This document shows positions 11,925 to 24,454 of a DNA stretch of 64,000 bases, one piece after another. The notes below the pieces were generated by a model. The model had not been told where the DNA came from. It made no database searches and saw only the letters and a list, made by a program, of their open reading frames with translations. This DNA is from Furcasterigmium furcatum. Lineage: Eukaryota; Ascomycota; Sordariomycetes; Glomerellales; Plectosphaerellaceae. Position 1 is the stretch's first letter. Each line of letters starts with the position of its first letter. Where the stretch lies: contig BCIA01000002.1 of assembly GCA_001599815.1 (NCBI GenBank), positions 3,383,626-3,447,625 on the forward strand, read 5' to 3'. The translations under genes were made by a program, and so were the position numbers.

Positions 11925-12377
11925 GCACCGCCCTGATCCTCCCCCAGTCCGTGTGCTATTAAACAATCAACTCATCCACATCTCACCTCATATCACCATC
12001 GGATCTCTCACCTGCAATCCTTCCGTTCTCTAAGCCATCCGGGACTCACTCTTCCCGCATAATCTGACATCCACGGTCCCCCACAACACACAACTTTCAA
12101 CCACTGCGGACTCGGCTCGGGCTTCCTCCGCCTTCTTCCCGCCCAACCTCCCTAAGCGCCGAACCGCTGATCCCCTGCCCTCTGGCCTGCGCTAGGCCAC
12201 TTTCATCTCCATTGCCGCCTCTCTGTCTGCCGCTCTCCAATATCCCGAAATAGCCCCCCCCGTCAACGCTGTCTCTCATCACGACTACTATATCTTCCCG
12301 CCGTCCTCTGACAACGTCGATCTTTCTCCATACCATACAAACAGACTCAACCTCACCCCCAAAGATCTACCATCACC

Positions 12378-13191
12378 ATGCAGCCACAGTCACTTCTCAC
12401 CCTCGCCCTCGTGGCACTCGCATCAGCCTCTCCCGTCAGGAGGCAAGCGGGTGGCAGCTGCTCCCGGCCGAAACCAGTTGTCCCCATCACCGGCAATGGT
12501 ACACACTCTCCCTGACTTACACCATCACCCATGAACACACCTGACTAACACCCACCCAGATGAGGAGCTGACCAACCCCAACGGCCTGAACCTCAAGTAC
12601 ATCGCCCTCGGCCATGGTATCCAGAACTACACCTGCACCCCCGGCGAGCCTGCAAAGGCCACCGGCGCCCTCGCCGTCCTCTACGACGCCACAGAACTCT
12701 ACCCCCAGCAGGGCCCCAACTCCCTCCCGACGGTCGACCACTTCGACGCCCTCACCACCACAGTCCTCTGGGCCAGCCGCCTGCCCCTGAACCCCGACGG
12801 CAAGACACAATTCGGCGCCGCCAACCCCTCCCCCTTCCCCCCCGCCGCCGGCCTCGACCTCCCCGGCGCCGAGATGCCCTTCCTTGGCCTCCACATCTTC
12901 GACTCCGAGGGCGTCCCGACCTTCTTCACCGGCGAGTCCGAGGAGTCCGCCGACTTCGTCCTCAAGGCCAAGCTCAACGAGCGCGTCCCCGCCCCCGCTT
13001 CCGCAGACCCCGGCCCCGTCGGCACCGGCGCCGTCGCGTGGCTCCAGCTCGCCGACAACGGCTCCAGCAAGGGCTTCTCCCACGTCTACCGCGTCGTCAC
13101 CGCCGGCGGCTCCCCGCAGACCTGCGTCGACGACGCCCCCCAGAGCGTCCCCTACACGACCTACTACTGGCTCTACGGGTCCGACGAGTAA
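12378..13191 (+). CDS. Secreted DUF3455-family protein
   Basis: Two exons, 12378-12498 and 12560-13191, give 250 residues. The 61-bp intron has a GTACAC donor and ends in CCCAG, with CTAAC upstream. The N-terminus MQPQSLLTLALVALASAS is a clear signal peptide. It is followed by VRRQ, a likely Kex2-type dibasic cleavage site. The mature part contains LKYIALGHGIQNYTC, LAVLYDAT, VGTGAVAWLQL and SKGFSHVYRVVTAGG, which match the DUF3455 family. Fungal members are often mislabelled malate dehydrogenase. They are secreted proteins without a proven activity. One predicted N-glycosylation site (NYT) is present. A TATA box and C/T-rich leader precede the gene. The family call is from recognition of the motif pattern. 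Confidence 0.8.
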
Positions 13192-14046
13192 ACTCGTCTC
13201 GCATCGTCCTTGTTTTCTTCTTCTTCTTTGTTCATCTTCACTATGTCATCTGCGGCATCTGCATCAAAACGGCGACCGGGGCTGAGCAAGGGGGACCTAC
13301 TACCCCCCTTTCCCCCCCGCGTGTGGGAATCTTCTACATCTATCATGTCTGGATATACCCCCTCAACTAGTGTCTTCGCTTTTGGTTGTTTCTCTCTCTA
13401 TATTACTCTTATTGGTATCAAATGGCATGCATGGGACGGCTCACGAAAGGGACGGGTATGAGCCCAACGGGAATGGACGGCGGAGTGAATAGGGGTAATC
13501 TAGATTCCACACCACATATGGCGCGGTAGACTTGTCCATACGGCTGAAAATAGCACATACACATTTCGATCAACAACCTGCTCCCTCTTCCCCGTTCTTG
13601 TGCCTTGATCGCCCTCTGTCTTCACCTCTCCTTGGCTCTGATATCACTACGGCACCCCGAGGCCGACAAGACAACAAGTCCCCTTGATGTGAAGCCGCCA
13701 CAAGACAGGTCTCACCAAGTCCGAAGCAGAACAGCCTACAGTGCAAGGTTCGAATGAAGTAATAAAAAAGTAGAAAGTTGTAATTGATCATCGCAGCCTG
13801 AATTAAGCTATCCGGGACATTTTCCGCCGGAGCCCGCATCCAAAACTTTGCTCTTCGTTCGAGCAGCCTTTATCACCATTGCCAGGCCCGCTGCATCCAT
13901 CCGGTATCGACACCCAAAACAAAGCCACTGAAAAGCCATGCCCGAGGCCTTCCGCCTATCTGCGCTATTGGATCCAAAAGTCCGGCTCCTGTTTGTCAAA
14001 AAAAAACAGAATCTGTCTCTCTAGGCTCTCGCTTGCACACCCACGC
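13192..14046. other. Convergent intergenic region, DUF3455 / MPS1
   Basis: This is the 3' flank of two converging genes. T-rich sequence just after 13200 and an A8 run near 13999-14006 fit 3' UTRs. I see no further gene or RNA. Confidence 0.45.
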
Positions 14047-15569
<1,523 letters not shown>

Positions 15570-16778
15570 GGTTGTCGGCGAGAAGATGTCGTGGGGAGCG
15601 AGGGGAGTTCTTTGTCGTTCGACCTGGCAAGGACGAGGGGATTCGAAAGAGCTGACCTGACCTGACCTGACGAGTCGCGGGGTCTTCAAGGCGGGGAACT
15701 CAACTCGGCAGAGCGGGGCGAATTCGACAACAACTGCGTGGACACGGGGCTGTCGAGATGAGGGACGCTGGGGAGTAGATGGAAAAGACGTCTGAGGCAC
15801 TGAGACGGGGATGTCTTGTCGGATGGGAAGCAAGATGGAAGAAGAGGGAAACGGCTTCGGCTTGCTCAGCCTGAAAGAAACCATGCACTACTTCATTGTT
15901 CCCCGATCCGAAGCACTCCAGCAGCAGAGAGCAGGTGCCACCCAAAACCACTTCGCCCCTGGCTCTTTCCGCCGCCGTCGCTGCATCCATCACGGCAAGA
16001 GAGTAAGCTTCTTGGCCAGGCCTGATTTGTCGGCCAAGGGCCCGTCCCGGACCCCACTGCCCCTCATCCCCCCCTGTGCTCCCAGTCAAGGCCGTAGCAC
16101 CTTCCTTGCCGCTCCCTGAAAACTGGACATCGGTGCTTCTGATTGGCCTGTGCCGGAGATGTAACCGCGCGACAACCCATCAATCTTGAACGCCGAGACT
16201 TGAAACGGGAGGGCTATTACTAGAACCTCGGACTCTTTTCATAGAACACTACCTACTTAGGTATACGCAATGTTCGGATGGCGCATGTGAGCGCAGCAGA
16301 TGGATGCCGCCCCGGCGATCGAGGCAGCATGTTGGGTGGTCTTGGACGGAAACAGAGGATGGTGGTTGCTAGCGTTGCGATTTGCCGCACTCGGATGGGC
16401 GCCCGAATCCATGCCATCGGGCTTCTCCAGCCCCCAAAATCTGACAACCTGGTCTCTCAGGGGCCTGGCGCAGATTTAGAAAGGCACGAAAATATGACCC
16501 GCGTACGTGGCCTGGCCAATGGCCGACAGCAGTTGCACGTCTGATCTCATAGGAGGCCCATTAAAGGCCTCATAGGGCTGACGAAGAAGGGCGCAGTGCA
16601 GTGCATGGGGGCTGGGGGCTGAACCTGTGTCTCCGCTCGTCGAGTTTGCTGTCATCAGCCGGACGTGTGGTTGAAAGGGGTATCGTCTTGGTTTATGATG
16701 ACAAGGTCTAATCGCTGATGCCAGCTGCGGCGTGTCTATCTCATCCGTGTCGTGCCAGATGCGCGTGTGACCTCCCCT
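15570..16778. promoter_or_regulatory. MPS1 promoter and LMW-PTP 3' flank
   Basis: This holds the upstream region of the minus-strand MPS1 gene and the 3' flank of the phosphatase gene. It contains the TGACC repeat close to the MPS1 start and an ACTACCTACTTAGGTATAC element near 16249-16265. No coding sequence is supported. Confidence 0.45.
15652..15670. repeat. TGACC pentanucleotide repeat
   Basis: Four near-perfect copies of TGACC stand in tandem about 85-100 bp upstream of the MPS1 start codon, within its leader or promoter. Copy number may vary between strains. Confidence 0.6.
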
Positions 16779-17411
16779 TCAAGGCGCCTCAGCGTCCGGG
16801 AAGATGTCTTTGAGAAAGTTTCGCGAGAAGCGCGTGCACTGCTCGTATGCGGTGCTGAAACCCTCCCGGCCGCCGTAGTAGGGGTCGTCTATTTCCTCAG
16901 CCCGTCGTGATCCCGAGTACTCTCCCCAGAGCTGAACCTTAGCCTTGGAGTCCGGTTTGCCGCGCTGTTGCAGCCGGTTGAGATCTTGGAGGTTGTACTG
17001 GTCCATGGCGAAGATATAGTCAAACTCGTCAAAGTCTGAGAGGCGGACCTGTCCTCTGTTTCAGCAAGAATTGACATGGAAAGGGGTTAAGGTGTGGCAT
17101 TGGGGCGTACTTTGCGGGCAGAGTGGACATAATCAGTGATTCCATGGGACTCCAGAGTCGACATTGTCCGATCGTCGGGCGAATCTCCAATATGATAGGC
17201 CCCTGTTTAGAACGAACTATCAGTCAGACATTTCAGAGCAATGAACAGAGGGGGAGAGGTTCGACAAACCGGTGCCAGAGGAGTCGATTCTCCCGATGCG
17301 GTCTTTGAATTGCGGCTGCTTTGCGAAGTTCTGGAAAACGCCCTCGGCCATAGTCGACCGGCAAATGTTGCCGAGGCAAACAAAGAGCACGGAAACCTTC
17401 TTCTCCGGCAT
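16779..17411 (-). CDS. Low-molecular-weight protein tyrosine phosphatase
   Basis: Three exons (complement of 16779-17048, 17111-17202, 17270-17411) encode 167 residues, typical for the family and equivalent to yeast Ltp1. The P-loop V-C-L-G-N-I-C-R-S gives Cys12 as nucleophile and Arg18 for phosphate binding. The general acid is Asp133 in the DDPYYGG motif. The enzyme hydrolyses phosphotyrosine through a cysteinyl-phosphate intermediate and is cytosolic. An in-frame ATG 42 bp upstream (17453) would add 14 residues. I chose MPEKKVSVLFVC because the core fold starts there. The gene is divergent from the glyoxalase-fold gene and tail-to-head with MPS1. Confidence 0.92.
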
Positions 17412-18104
17412 GGTGTGTGTTCGCGCGTGTGGTTGCGGTTGAGAGAATGTCATGAAGGATCATAGGACTAACCACCTTTCGTCATCGCGGGGCAACGGCC
17501 TGTCGCCAGTGGAGGGGCATCACAGTGCGGCGCATTGTAAATGCAATCTTGCGCACTATATGCGTACACTCCGGTCTGGGAACTTCGGAGACGCGGCAGA
17601 ACAACGAGTCCACATGCATGCCGCTGTTGTAATAGGATGCCAGAACCAACTCATTTCCCTGGAATATGAAGATGGTGAACTGTGTTTGTTGTTCAGCTGG
17701 GTCTGAGCTGGCTAGCCTGGCTAGCCTGGCTGCTCATCATCAATCGTTCTTGACGAGGAGGAACAAACCACCCCCAATCTCCCACGGTGGTCGTATTTCG
17801 TATCTCGGGGACAACAGCCAGTTGAAACAGGCGGTTTCAGACCGTTGGATTGTTCTGGCTGTTCTGCCTAGCACCGTGATGCGCTTGAACAGTTCGTGGG
17901 GGCAGTTTGGTGCTGGATCGTGAATTTGGGAAAAGGGGACTAAAGACGCCACGAGCGTAGCTTCATGAGGGGAACAGATTGAGCTGAGCGCTACATAAAG
18001 CTTCAATGCTCTCCCGACTGTCATGTTGAAGAGTTGCTTTTCATTTCATTTTCCAATTGACACTACCTACATCATAAAATAAATATCAAGACCCTTACGA
18101 AACC
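17412..18104. promoter_or_regulatory. Divergent promoter, LMW-PTP / glyoxalase-fold gene
   Basis: About 690 bp lies between two divergent start codons. It includes a short GCTAGCCTG tandem repeat near 17709-17732 and A/T-rich sequence with ATAAAATAAATA just before the right-hand start. I see nothing else distinctive. Confidence 0.45.
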
Positions 18105-18582
18105 ATGTCCGCTGAGTGGAAGCCCCCCGGTTTCGGCAGTCCGGTCTGGATGGCCATTCCATCTACCAACGTGGAACGAGGCAAGTCTTGTTTGACGAGA
18201 GACAAATCCATCACCTTCATCCCGCTGACAGAGCCAAGCCGCCAAGTTCTACAAGGATGTCTTCGACTTCACCTTCAAGCCCAACAAGCCAGGGTATCCT
18301 GCGTCGGACATACAGATGTTCGACTTGCAGCCCAAGGGTATACAACTGAGCGGCGGCTTCCAGCGCGTTCCCGAGGACAGCGGCATCCTCAAAGCGGGAG
18401 GATCGGGCATCTGTATCCACTGGTTCGTGAAGGATGTCGAAGAATCGGCCGAGATCATCGAGAAGGCTGGGGGCAAGATGTTGAGCGCAGCTGAGAAGGA
18501 AGGAGAGTCCGGCCTGTACCGCTACTTCGAGGATACGGAGGGCAATGTTGGCTCAGTGTACCAGATGGTCGCCACGGCTTGA
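18105..18582 (+). CDS. Glyoxalase/bleomycin-resistance (VOC) fold protein
   Basis: Two exons, 18105-18180 and 18239-18582, give 139 residues. The join produces NVERAAKFYKDVFDF, the hallmark first helix of single-domain VOC proteins. Later elements are SGICIHWFVKDVEESAEIIEKAGG and the closing YFEDTEGNVGSVYQM. VOC proteins are metal-dependent enzymes or binding proteins. The substrate cannot be told from sequence. The intron is of the rare GC-AG type: the donor reads AG|GCAAGT. A GT-AG alternative inside the same region (GTCTTG donor, GAG acceptor) would also stay in frame and would give VERGNQAAKFY. The GC-AG form is preferred on donor strength and homology. Confidence 0.82.
18181..18238 (+). 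other. GC-AG intron
   Basis: This is a 58-bp intron whose donor is GCAAGT after AG, ending in CCAAG. A CTGAC branch-like site lies about 10 nt before the end. GC-AG introns are a minority class in fungi. Confidence 0.65.
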
Positions 18583-19202
18583 CGGCCGAGACCGGGAGTC
18601 TTGGTTAGTACGACTAAGTATCCACAGGTTGCAGATTGAACAATGTTTTCTTGGTAACTCTGTTGAGACGTTGGTCTCGGTGCACAGATGATGCATGGTT
18701 TGTGTAAGTTGAAACATACGGATGCTCTCCAGGTGGCCCAGCAGTTCTACAGCCAATTCTACTCCGACAACGCTTCTGCTGGCTGGCCGTGCCCAGGTCG
18801 CTAATCTTGACCTTCCTGCTGTTTTGGCCGCTGCCATGGCTCTCTCATCGACAGAATCATGAACCCTTGGAATGGGACAAACACAAACCCAGGAACACTC
18901 TTAATAAAACAGTGAGATAGATTGTTCACCCTTCGGGTCTTCAATGCTCTAATTCTATCCAATTTAATGTAAATCGGCGCTTCTAGTCTGACCGCGCAAA
19001 GTCTATGCGCTGATGCCCGGTGATGCTGTGCAAGTCGCGCGGGCGTGACAAGCCACCACGCCCAATGCCCACGCTTGAAAGCCGAAGGAATAGATCGAGG
19101 AGGATGAGGCGGAGAAAAAACAAAAGGAAAAGTCGTACCGATATCAAAACACCCATCTCGTGATTACGCCCCGTGGTTCTTCCCCCTGGAATCGCCAGAA
19201 AA
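18583..19202. other. Convergent intergenic region
   Basis: This is the shared 3' flank of the glyoxalase-fold gene (+) and the thioesterase gene (-). AATAAAA near 18902 may serve as a polyadenylation element. No gene is seen. Confidence 0.4.
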
Positions 19203-20352
19203 TTACCACGACGCGGCAGCAAGGCCGAAGCGGCCGAGGGCACTGCCATCGCCGCCGTCGCCGCCGTCGAACCACGTCTCCAGCTCGTCGAGGTTGGCGA
19301 ACTGCTGTGCGTAGACCATGCCCTCGCGCCTCCTCTTCTCAACCATCTTCCAGTCCCAGCCGCCGTCGGCCGCGACCTCTCCCAGGTCAGCCTCGTCGCC
19401 GACGCTGTTGGGCCCGCTGCGCCAGCCGCCGGGGCGCTCGGGCAACAGCTCGCTCCCCTCGAGCACGTACGAGGGGTGGACCGTCCACCGGCCCAGCTTG
19501 AAGACGTACTTGCTGACAGCCGTGGCGTGGATCTTGCTCTTCCACGCGTTGGCCTCGGCGCCCTCCTTGCCGCCCTTGCGGGTGCGCACCCTGCCGAAGC
19601 GACCGTCGAGGTACTCGGTGGGCCGGGCGACGCCCTTGGGGACGAAATGGGTGACCATGTAGAGCCACTTGCGGTCCCACGAGAGAACGCGCGTCCACAT
19701 CTCGTAGGAGCGGTAGCCGGGGATCTCGCGGCGGAAGGAGCAGTGGACGGCGCCGAGCATGATGCCGAAGCGGCCACGGCGGGGCTTGCCGGTGACATCG
19801 TCGAGAACGAGGCCGGTGGCCATGTTGTTATCGAGGCGGCGGCAGCCCGTGCGGAAGAGGTGGGAGGCCATGTGGGTGCGGGCGATGTCGAGGTCGGAGA
19901 AGTAGGTCGAGTTGGACTTGTGGATGTTGTAGTCGATCTCCATCAGGGGCGAGTACGTCTCGGAGATCATGGGGCGGAAGAGGGCGCGGGGTCCCAGGAC
20001 GGGAGCCTTTGCGAGGAGGTTATGGTAGAAGATGCCATGCCAGAGACGGTACTGTGAGGCGGATGGATGTCAGCAGTCGTCGGGACAGGAGGGAGGGAGG
20101 TGCGCATACAGTCCAAACGAAGGGCATGTTCTTCCAGTTCAGCAGGGCGAAGATGAGCATCAGGATGCGGCCGATGCGGCCCGGCCCAGTGAAGAAGGAT
20201 TTGACGGCCTTCTTCCAGTCCACCTTGTAGGCGCCATACGCTGCGCCGGCCAGGGAGAGCAGTCGCACGAGGCGGATGATGCGGAGAGGCTTCTTGTCGA
20301 GCTCGGCGATGGTGGGCGCCGGCTTTGCCGGCTTCGACACTGCGTTGGTCAT
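19203..20352 (-). CDS. THEM6-like acyl-CoA thioesterase (4HBT superfamily)
   Basis: Two exons (complement of 19203-20051 and 20110-20352) encode 363 residues. The intron is 58 bp with a GTATGC donor. The N-terminus is basic and carries a hydrophobic segment (GRIGRILMLIFALLNWKNMPFVW) that could anchor the protein in a membrane. The hot-dog domain starts around YRLWHGIFYHNLLAK. It includes MEIDYNIHKSNSTYFSDLDIAR, the D-x-N-x-H...DLD-x-AR signature of THEM6-type proteins, and SYEMWTRVLSWDRKWLYMVTHF. Such proteins are expected to hydrolyse acyl-CoA thioesters, but the substrate is unknown. Fungal genomes often label this family as capsule polysaccharide or thioesterase-like protein. Confidence 0.78.
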
Positions 20353-21892
20353 TCTGGATGCTCTCGAGAGACGTCTTTAGTGCGGAGTTGTTGTCGGCGA
20401 GGAACGAGGGCGTCGCCAATACGTGTGCTCGCTGCGCCGAGAAGTAAGACAACGATGGCCAGGATCCAGATAGGGGCGGATCGCAGGTAGCAGAAGGCGG
20501 TGCTCGAGCACTTGGAAAGGAGAGACTGGCCGGCGGCGGACGGGAATGGCATATGTGAGGTTTTCCTCAACAGGAGGAGACTGGGCCGAGGCTCGCCGCG
20601 CAACGATGAAGCAGATAGCGGATCTGGGGCTTCTCGGCAGAGCCACCATCGAAATTGTCGGGGCGCCCGGCGTGTCTCTGCCTCCGTGGCGGATCGTGCT
20701 CTCGGTCTGGGATGAAGTCTAAAACATGATTGGCTGTGCCAAGGGTGCCGAGGTACCTTGGCCAACGATCCTGCTCGGTGAGCTCGGTCAGCTCGGTGAG
20801 CGACGTAAGAGACCCCGTTGATCTACCAGCTCGACAAGCATGTGATTCCTGGGCATTCGGGGCGCCCAACATTTCTGAAATTCCCCACAAAGGGAGCCGG
20901 CCCCTGGATGTTACAGGACGGAGTTGGTTATGCCCGCGTTTGCGAGTGTCATCCCGGACCCCTTGAAGCACGAGGACTTATGGTCATCTTGGAACATCTT
21001 GGAAAGACACAGTCGTCCGTTTAGGCTGAATCCGCCTGGTCCGGAATACCGAACGGCATGTGTAGAATTGCAGTCATGTCTAGTACAACTAACGACCATG
21101 ATCATGATGAGAGCTATTTTGGATGCCTGTGACGACTTGGTCGAATTCGACTGGCATCTACACGGTCTTGAGACAACTGAAGCAGTAGAGGTATGGACAC
21201 ACAAGATCCCCTGCTTCATTCAATTGGCACGTGCTGCGGTGTTGAAGTGCCTCAGGGGCCCGGCAGCTTCGATTTAAGCATTGGTCAAGCCGTTTCGTCT
21301 GATGGGAACATTCGCAAATTTAGAAAGGCCCTCAGCATCAGGCTAGGTAGGTACAGTAGCACATGATGACAGCTCCCCTTTCCCGGTTCGACAATGGCAC
21401 GGCTCTGACGAAGATGTGGTGCAAGTCGTGGTGCGACCTGGGGTGATTCGGTGATTCGGTGGCTGGAGCTGCCGTAGTGGTCATGCAACTAACGAGTCGC
21501 GCCCAATGGAAATCTGGGGAATTCCTGTGCATGCGACATGAGCACACCACCATGAATCGCTTCTCCTCACGACTGGACTTATTCGCCTCCTCCGCATCTT
21601 CCCCCTTCTAAACCCTCCCTTCCTCCCCCCTTTCTCTCCGTTGTTGTATCACCACCTCTTCACGATTTCTATGGCTCTCTGAGGCCGCGACTCGTGGTCT
21701 TTACAAGGCTTGCGCGTAGGGATCGGAGGATCCGTCGCCATCCGAAGCTTTACCTCGGGCGAAATTTTGCAAACCCTCCAAACCGACAGCTCGTCAAACA
21801 GCTCACTCTGAGGAAACGCACGCACGCACGACAGCACTGGCAGGCCAATTCATCGTCGACGCCCGACCTCGACCTCGACACGGGCGCCCAAC
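20353..21892. promoter_or_regulatory. Divergent intergenic region, thioesterase / PRELI gene
   Basis: About 1.5 kb separates two divergent starts. It contains a CTAGGTAGGTAC element at 21343-21354 and C/T-rich leader sequence from about 21590. A frame at 20930-21277 (116 codons) has no recognisable features and I do not call it a gene. Confidence 0.4.
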
Positions 21893-22600
21893 ATGGTTCT
21901 CACGCACACCACGAACCACAACTACTCCCATCCCTTCCCGACCGTTACCCTCGCCTACTTCCTCCGATACTCCTCTCCCAAGCTCAACCCCTTCTCCAAA
22001 CATGTTCTGAGCACCGACACGATCGACACCCGTGTCGATCCCGTCACCGGCCGCCTGCATACCACCCGCATTCACCTTAAAAAGTCTCGCATGCCCGCCG
22101 CCGTCTTCAAGCTCCTCCCGACATCCATCACGGGCGGCGGCTCCCCCGACAAGGCGAGCTACATCCTCGAGACGAGCATCGTCGACATGCGAGAAGGATG
22201 GATGCGCACCGAAAGCCGCAACCTGAACTTCAACAATGTCCTCTCCGTTGTCGAGAGGCAGAGCTTCAGCGTCCCCGGCCCATCCGTCGATCCCGCCACC
22301 ACCGATGTCGCCACCACCATCGTCTACCGCTCCCGGCTCGGCGAGCGCCTGAGGGCGAGGAAGGAGTCCATGGCCGAGCAGGGCGCCGAGCATCTCCGGG
22401 AGGGCAGGTGGCTGTCCGGCTGGGTCAGCGGCCTCGGCACGCGCGGCATCCAACGGAGCATCGAGAACATCGCCTCCACCAAGACGGAGGCCCAGATGGG
22501 CAAGAGCCGGGAAGGCATGCGTGTCGTGCTGGAGCGCCTGCGTAACACCGGCGTCGTCGGCGTGCTCGAGATGATGCGGCGCGAGCGCCAATTCGCCTGA
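21893..22600 (+). CDS. PRELI/MSF1-family mitochondrial lipid-transfer protein (Ups1-like)
   Basis: This is an intronless gene of 235 residues. It spans the PRELI/MSF1 fold: FPTVTLAYFLRYSSPKLNPF, HVLSTDTIDTRVDPVTGRLH, TTRIHLKKSRMP, ETSIVDMREGWM, TESRNLNFNNVLSVVERQSF, and a C-terminal helix GIQRSIENIASTKTEAQMGK. Compared with yeast, the TTR...KKS segment and the closing K-SR-GM pattern are closer to Ups1 than to Ups2. Ups1-Mdm35 carries phosphatidic acid across the intermembrane space for cardiolipin synthesis. A Ups1-like role is inferred. The family is longer here than yeast Ups1 because of insertions around residues 100-190. Confidence 0.85.
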   Translation: MVLTHTTNHNYSHPFPTVTLAYFLRYSSPKLNPFSKHVLSTDTIDTRVDPVTGRLHTTRIHLKKSRMPAAVFKLLPTSITGGGSPDKASYILETSIVDMREGWMRTESRNLNFNNVLSVVERQSFSVPGPSVDPATTDVATTIVYRSRLGERLRARKESMAEQGAEHLREGRWLSGWVSGLGTRGIQRSIENIASTKTEAQMGKSREGMRVVLERLRNTGVVGVLEMMRRERQFA

Positions 22601-23097
22601 GCTTGGGGCACCGAGCAGAGCGAGCTCTCCGACCGGGCCGCACACCGTCGCCAAACTCCGGCTACCACACCCCCCATCTGTTGTATACATACCCACCACT
22701 TTATCTGTTTTACAAGCGCGGCGCTTCAGGTCTGTTTCTCCCCGGAGGACCGAGGAAAGGGAGGCACACGACCCCCTTCACTTGTTTTTTCTATGGCACA
22801 CTCGACGAGGTTTCTGGGCCGGATTCACGAAAAGGAAGGTCTCTCACCCTGTCATGCCCACACCCCTGTATGACATCCCCTCTCTCTGATGTATGGTTAT
22901 CTCGAGGAAGAAGGAAAAGCACAAATACCATCCATGTACATTCAATATGAAGGACAGGGAGATGATGCGAGGCCACTACCCGGCAGAAAATCAAATATTT
23001 TCACATTTATTCCCCCGGGCTTGAATGTTCCCTCAAGTGACCTAGTCTACAGTGTATGGTATGGTACAATATCTAGCTGGCACACAGGGCATGGATG
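22601..23097. other. Convergent intergenic region, PRELI gene / mRF1
   Basis: This holds the 3' UTRs of the two converging genes. T-rich and A/T-rich patches occur around 22780 and 22990. No further feature is seen. Confidence 0.4.
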
Positions 23098-24454
23098 CTA
23101 TTTCTTCTCCTTGCCGTTGCCAGAGCCATTGGCCTCTATCTCGGCCCGTGCCTCCTCCTCGGCCACCATGGCCGCAATATCCTCCGAGACCAGCCACTCC
23201 CTGGCTCCATCGATGATCTTCTCAAATGACTCTCCTCCTCCCAGCACGTCGGGCAGGTTATGCACGTCCATGCCACTGCGGTGGTCCGTACACCGGTCTT
23301 GGTTGTAGTTGTACGTTCTGATCTTGTGGCCCCTCGCGACCCTGTTCTTAGCCAGCACCGTATTCCGCAGCTGGGCAGCCTCCTCCTCGCGCGCCTCCCG
23401 CCGCTGCAGCGCCACTCGCGAGCGGAGGAGCTTCCACGCATCCTCGCGGTTGCGCTGTTGCGACCGCGAGTCCTGCATGCTCACCACCGTCCCCGTCGGG
23501 GTGTGCGTCAGCCGGATCGCCGACTCGGTCTTGTTCACGTGCTGGCCCCCGGCGCCGCGGGCGCGCATCGTCTCCGTCCGCACCTCCTGCGGGTTGATGT
23601 AGAAGTCGCTCTCGGGGTTGTTGAAATCCTCGTCGGCGGCGTTGCTCTCGGCGAAGGAGGGGAGGACCCAGACGGCGACGGCGCTCGTGTGGACGCGGCC
23701 CTTGCTCTCGGTCGCGGGGATGCGCTGCACGCGGTGCATGCCGGCCTCGCAGCGGAAGAGCTCGTAGGCGCCGGGGTCCTTGATCTCGAACACGGCCTCC
23801 TGGAGGGGCGACTCGCCGGCCGCGGTGCTGGCGTCGCCGGCGGCATCGGCCAGCTCGTACTTCATCTCCTGAACGCGGAGGCCGCGCCGCGAGCAGTAGT
23901 GGCGGTACATTTTGTAGATGGTGTCGGCGAAGAAGCGGCCCTCGAGGCCGCCGGGGCCGGGGCGGATCTCGATCAGGCAGGGCAGGTGGGCGAAGGAGTC
24001 TTTGGGGGTGAGGGCGACGGAGAGCTTGTGGGAGAGGTCCGTGATCTGCTCGTTGGTGGTTTCGAGCTCATCTTTGGCGAGATCACGCAGCTCCTTGTCT
24101 CTGGAGCCGAGGAGGGAATGCAGCTCACTGAGCGAGGCTTGTGCGGTCTCCCATTCGCGGAGTGCTGTTGCGACCGAGGACAACTCGCCCATGCGGCGTG
24201 CGCTTTTGGGGTCGAAGGACTCGGAGAGGGTTGCCGTCAGTTCGTCATGCTCGACGGAGAGCTTCCGGGCTCTTTGGAGGAGGGCATTGGGAAGGCTGGT
24301 GCTTGTGTCTGCGGACGATGTGTGTCAGTTCGTTATGGTCCGACAGCAGTCGAAGAGTTTCCCTACCTGTGCTGGCACGGCGGAGGAAGACAGAACTCCT
24401 GGGTCGAGTTAATGCCCTCAGACAGCTTCGACAAGCCCATTGGGTAGAGATCAT
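23098..24454 (-). CDS. MRF1: Mitochondrial peptide chain release factor 1
   Basis: Two exons (complement of 23098-24308 and 24367-24454) encode 432 residues. The first 29 residues (MISTQWACRSCLRALTRPR...) are basic, hydroxylated and free of acids, a typical mitochondrial presequence. Class I bacterial-type RF motifs follow: PAT in RIPATESKGRVHTS (the stop-codon recognition tripeptide of RF1) and GAGGQHVNKTESAIR with the catalytic GGQ near residue 285. The C-terminal segment ends in a K/E-rich tail. The protein terminates translation at UAA/UAG on mitochondrial ribosomes. The upstream extension of the frame lacks an ATG, so 24454 is the start. Confidence 0.94.

Larger units (their letters stand above)
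9417..12377. other. Long gene-poor interval
   Basis: Nearly 3 kb has no supportable coding sequence. It contains a G-run array (11012-11068), an imperfect CCCTGGC repeat (about 11655-11715), pyrimidine tracts around 10445-10475, and a TATAAA box at 11919-11924 followed by a C/T-rich leader into the DUF3455 gene. Reading frames of up to 155 codons overlap each other on both strands and look like GC-rich noise. Confidence 0.45.

Noticed and set aside
12517..13083. 188-codon minus-strand Gly/Val-rich frame opposite DUF3455
   Set aside because: Shadow of a C-ending codon-biased gene. No start context or domain.
13747..13756. GGTTCGAATG resembling a tRNA B box
   Set aside because: No matching A box, stem or terminator nearby.
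19173..20057. 294-codon plus-strand frame opposite the thioesterase
   Set aside because: Shadow frame. The minus strand has the THEM6 signature and a proper intron.
20930..21277. 116-codon frame upstream of the PRELI gene
   Set aside because: It has an ATG but no signal, domain or splice evidence. It is possibly chance.
21803..22699. 298-codon minus-strand frame opposite the PRELI gene
   Set aside because: The plus strand encodes a recognisable PRELI domain over the same bases.
23260..24447. 395-codon plus-strand frame opposite mRF1
   Set aside because: It is antisense to a well-supported gene. Its composition is Gly/Ala/Val-rich and it matches no family.
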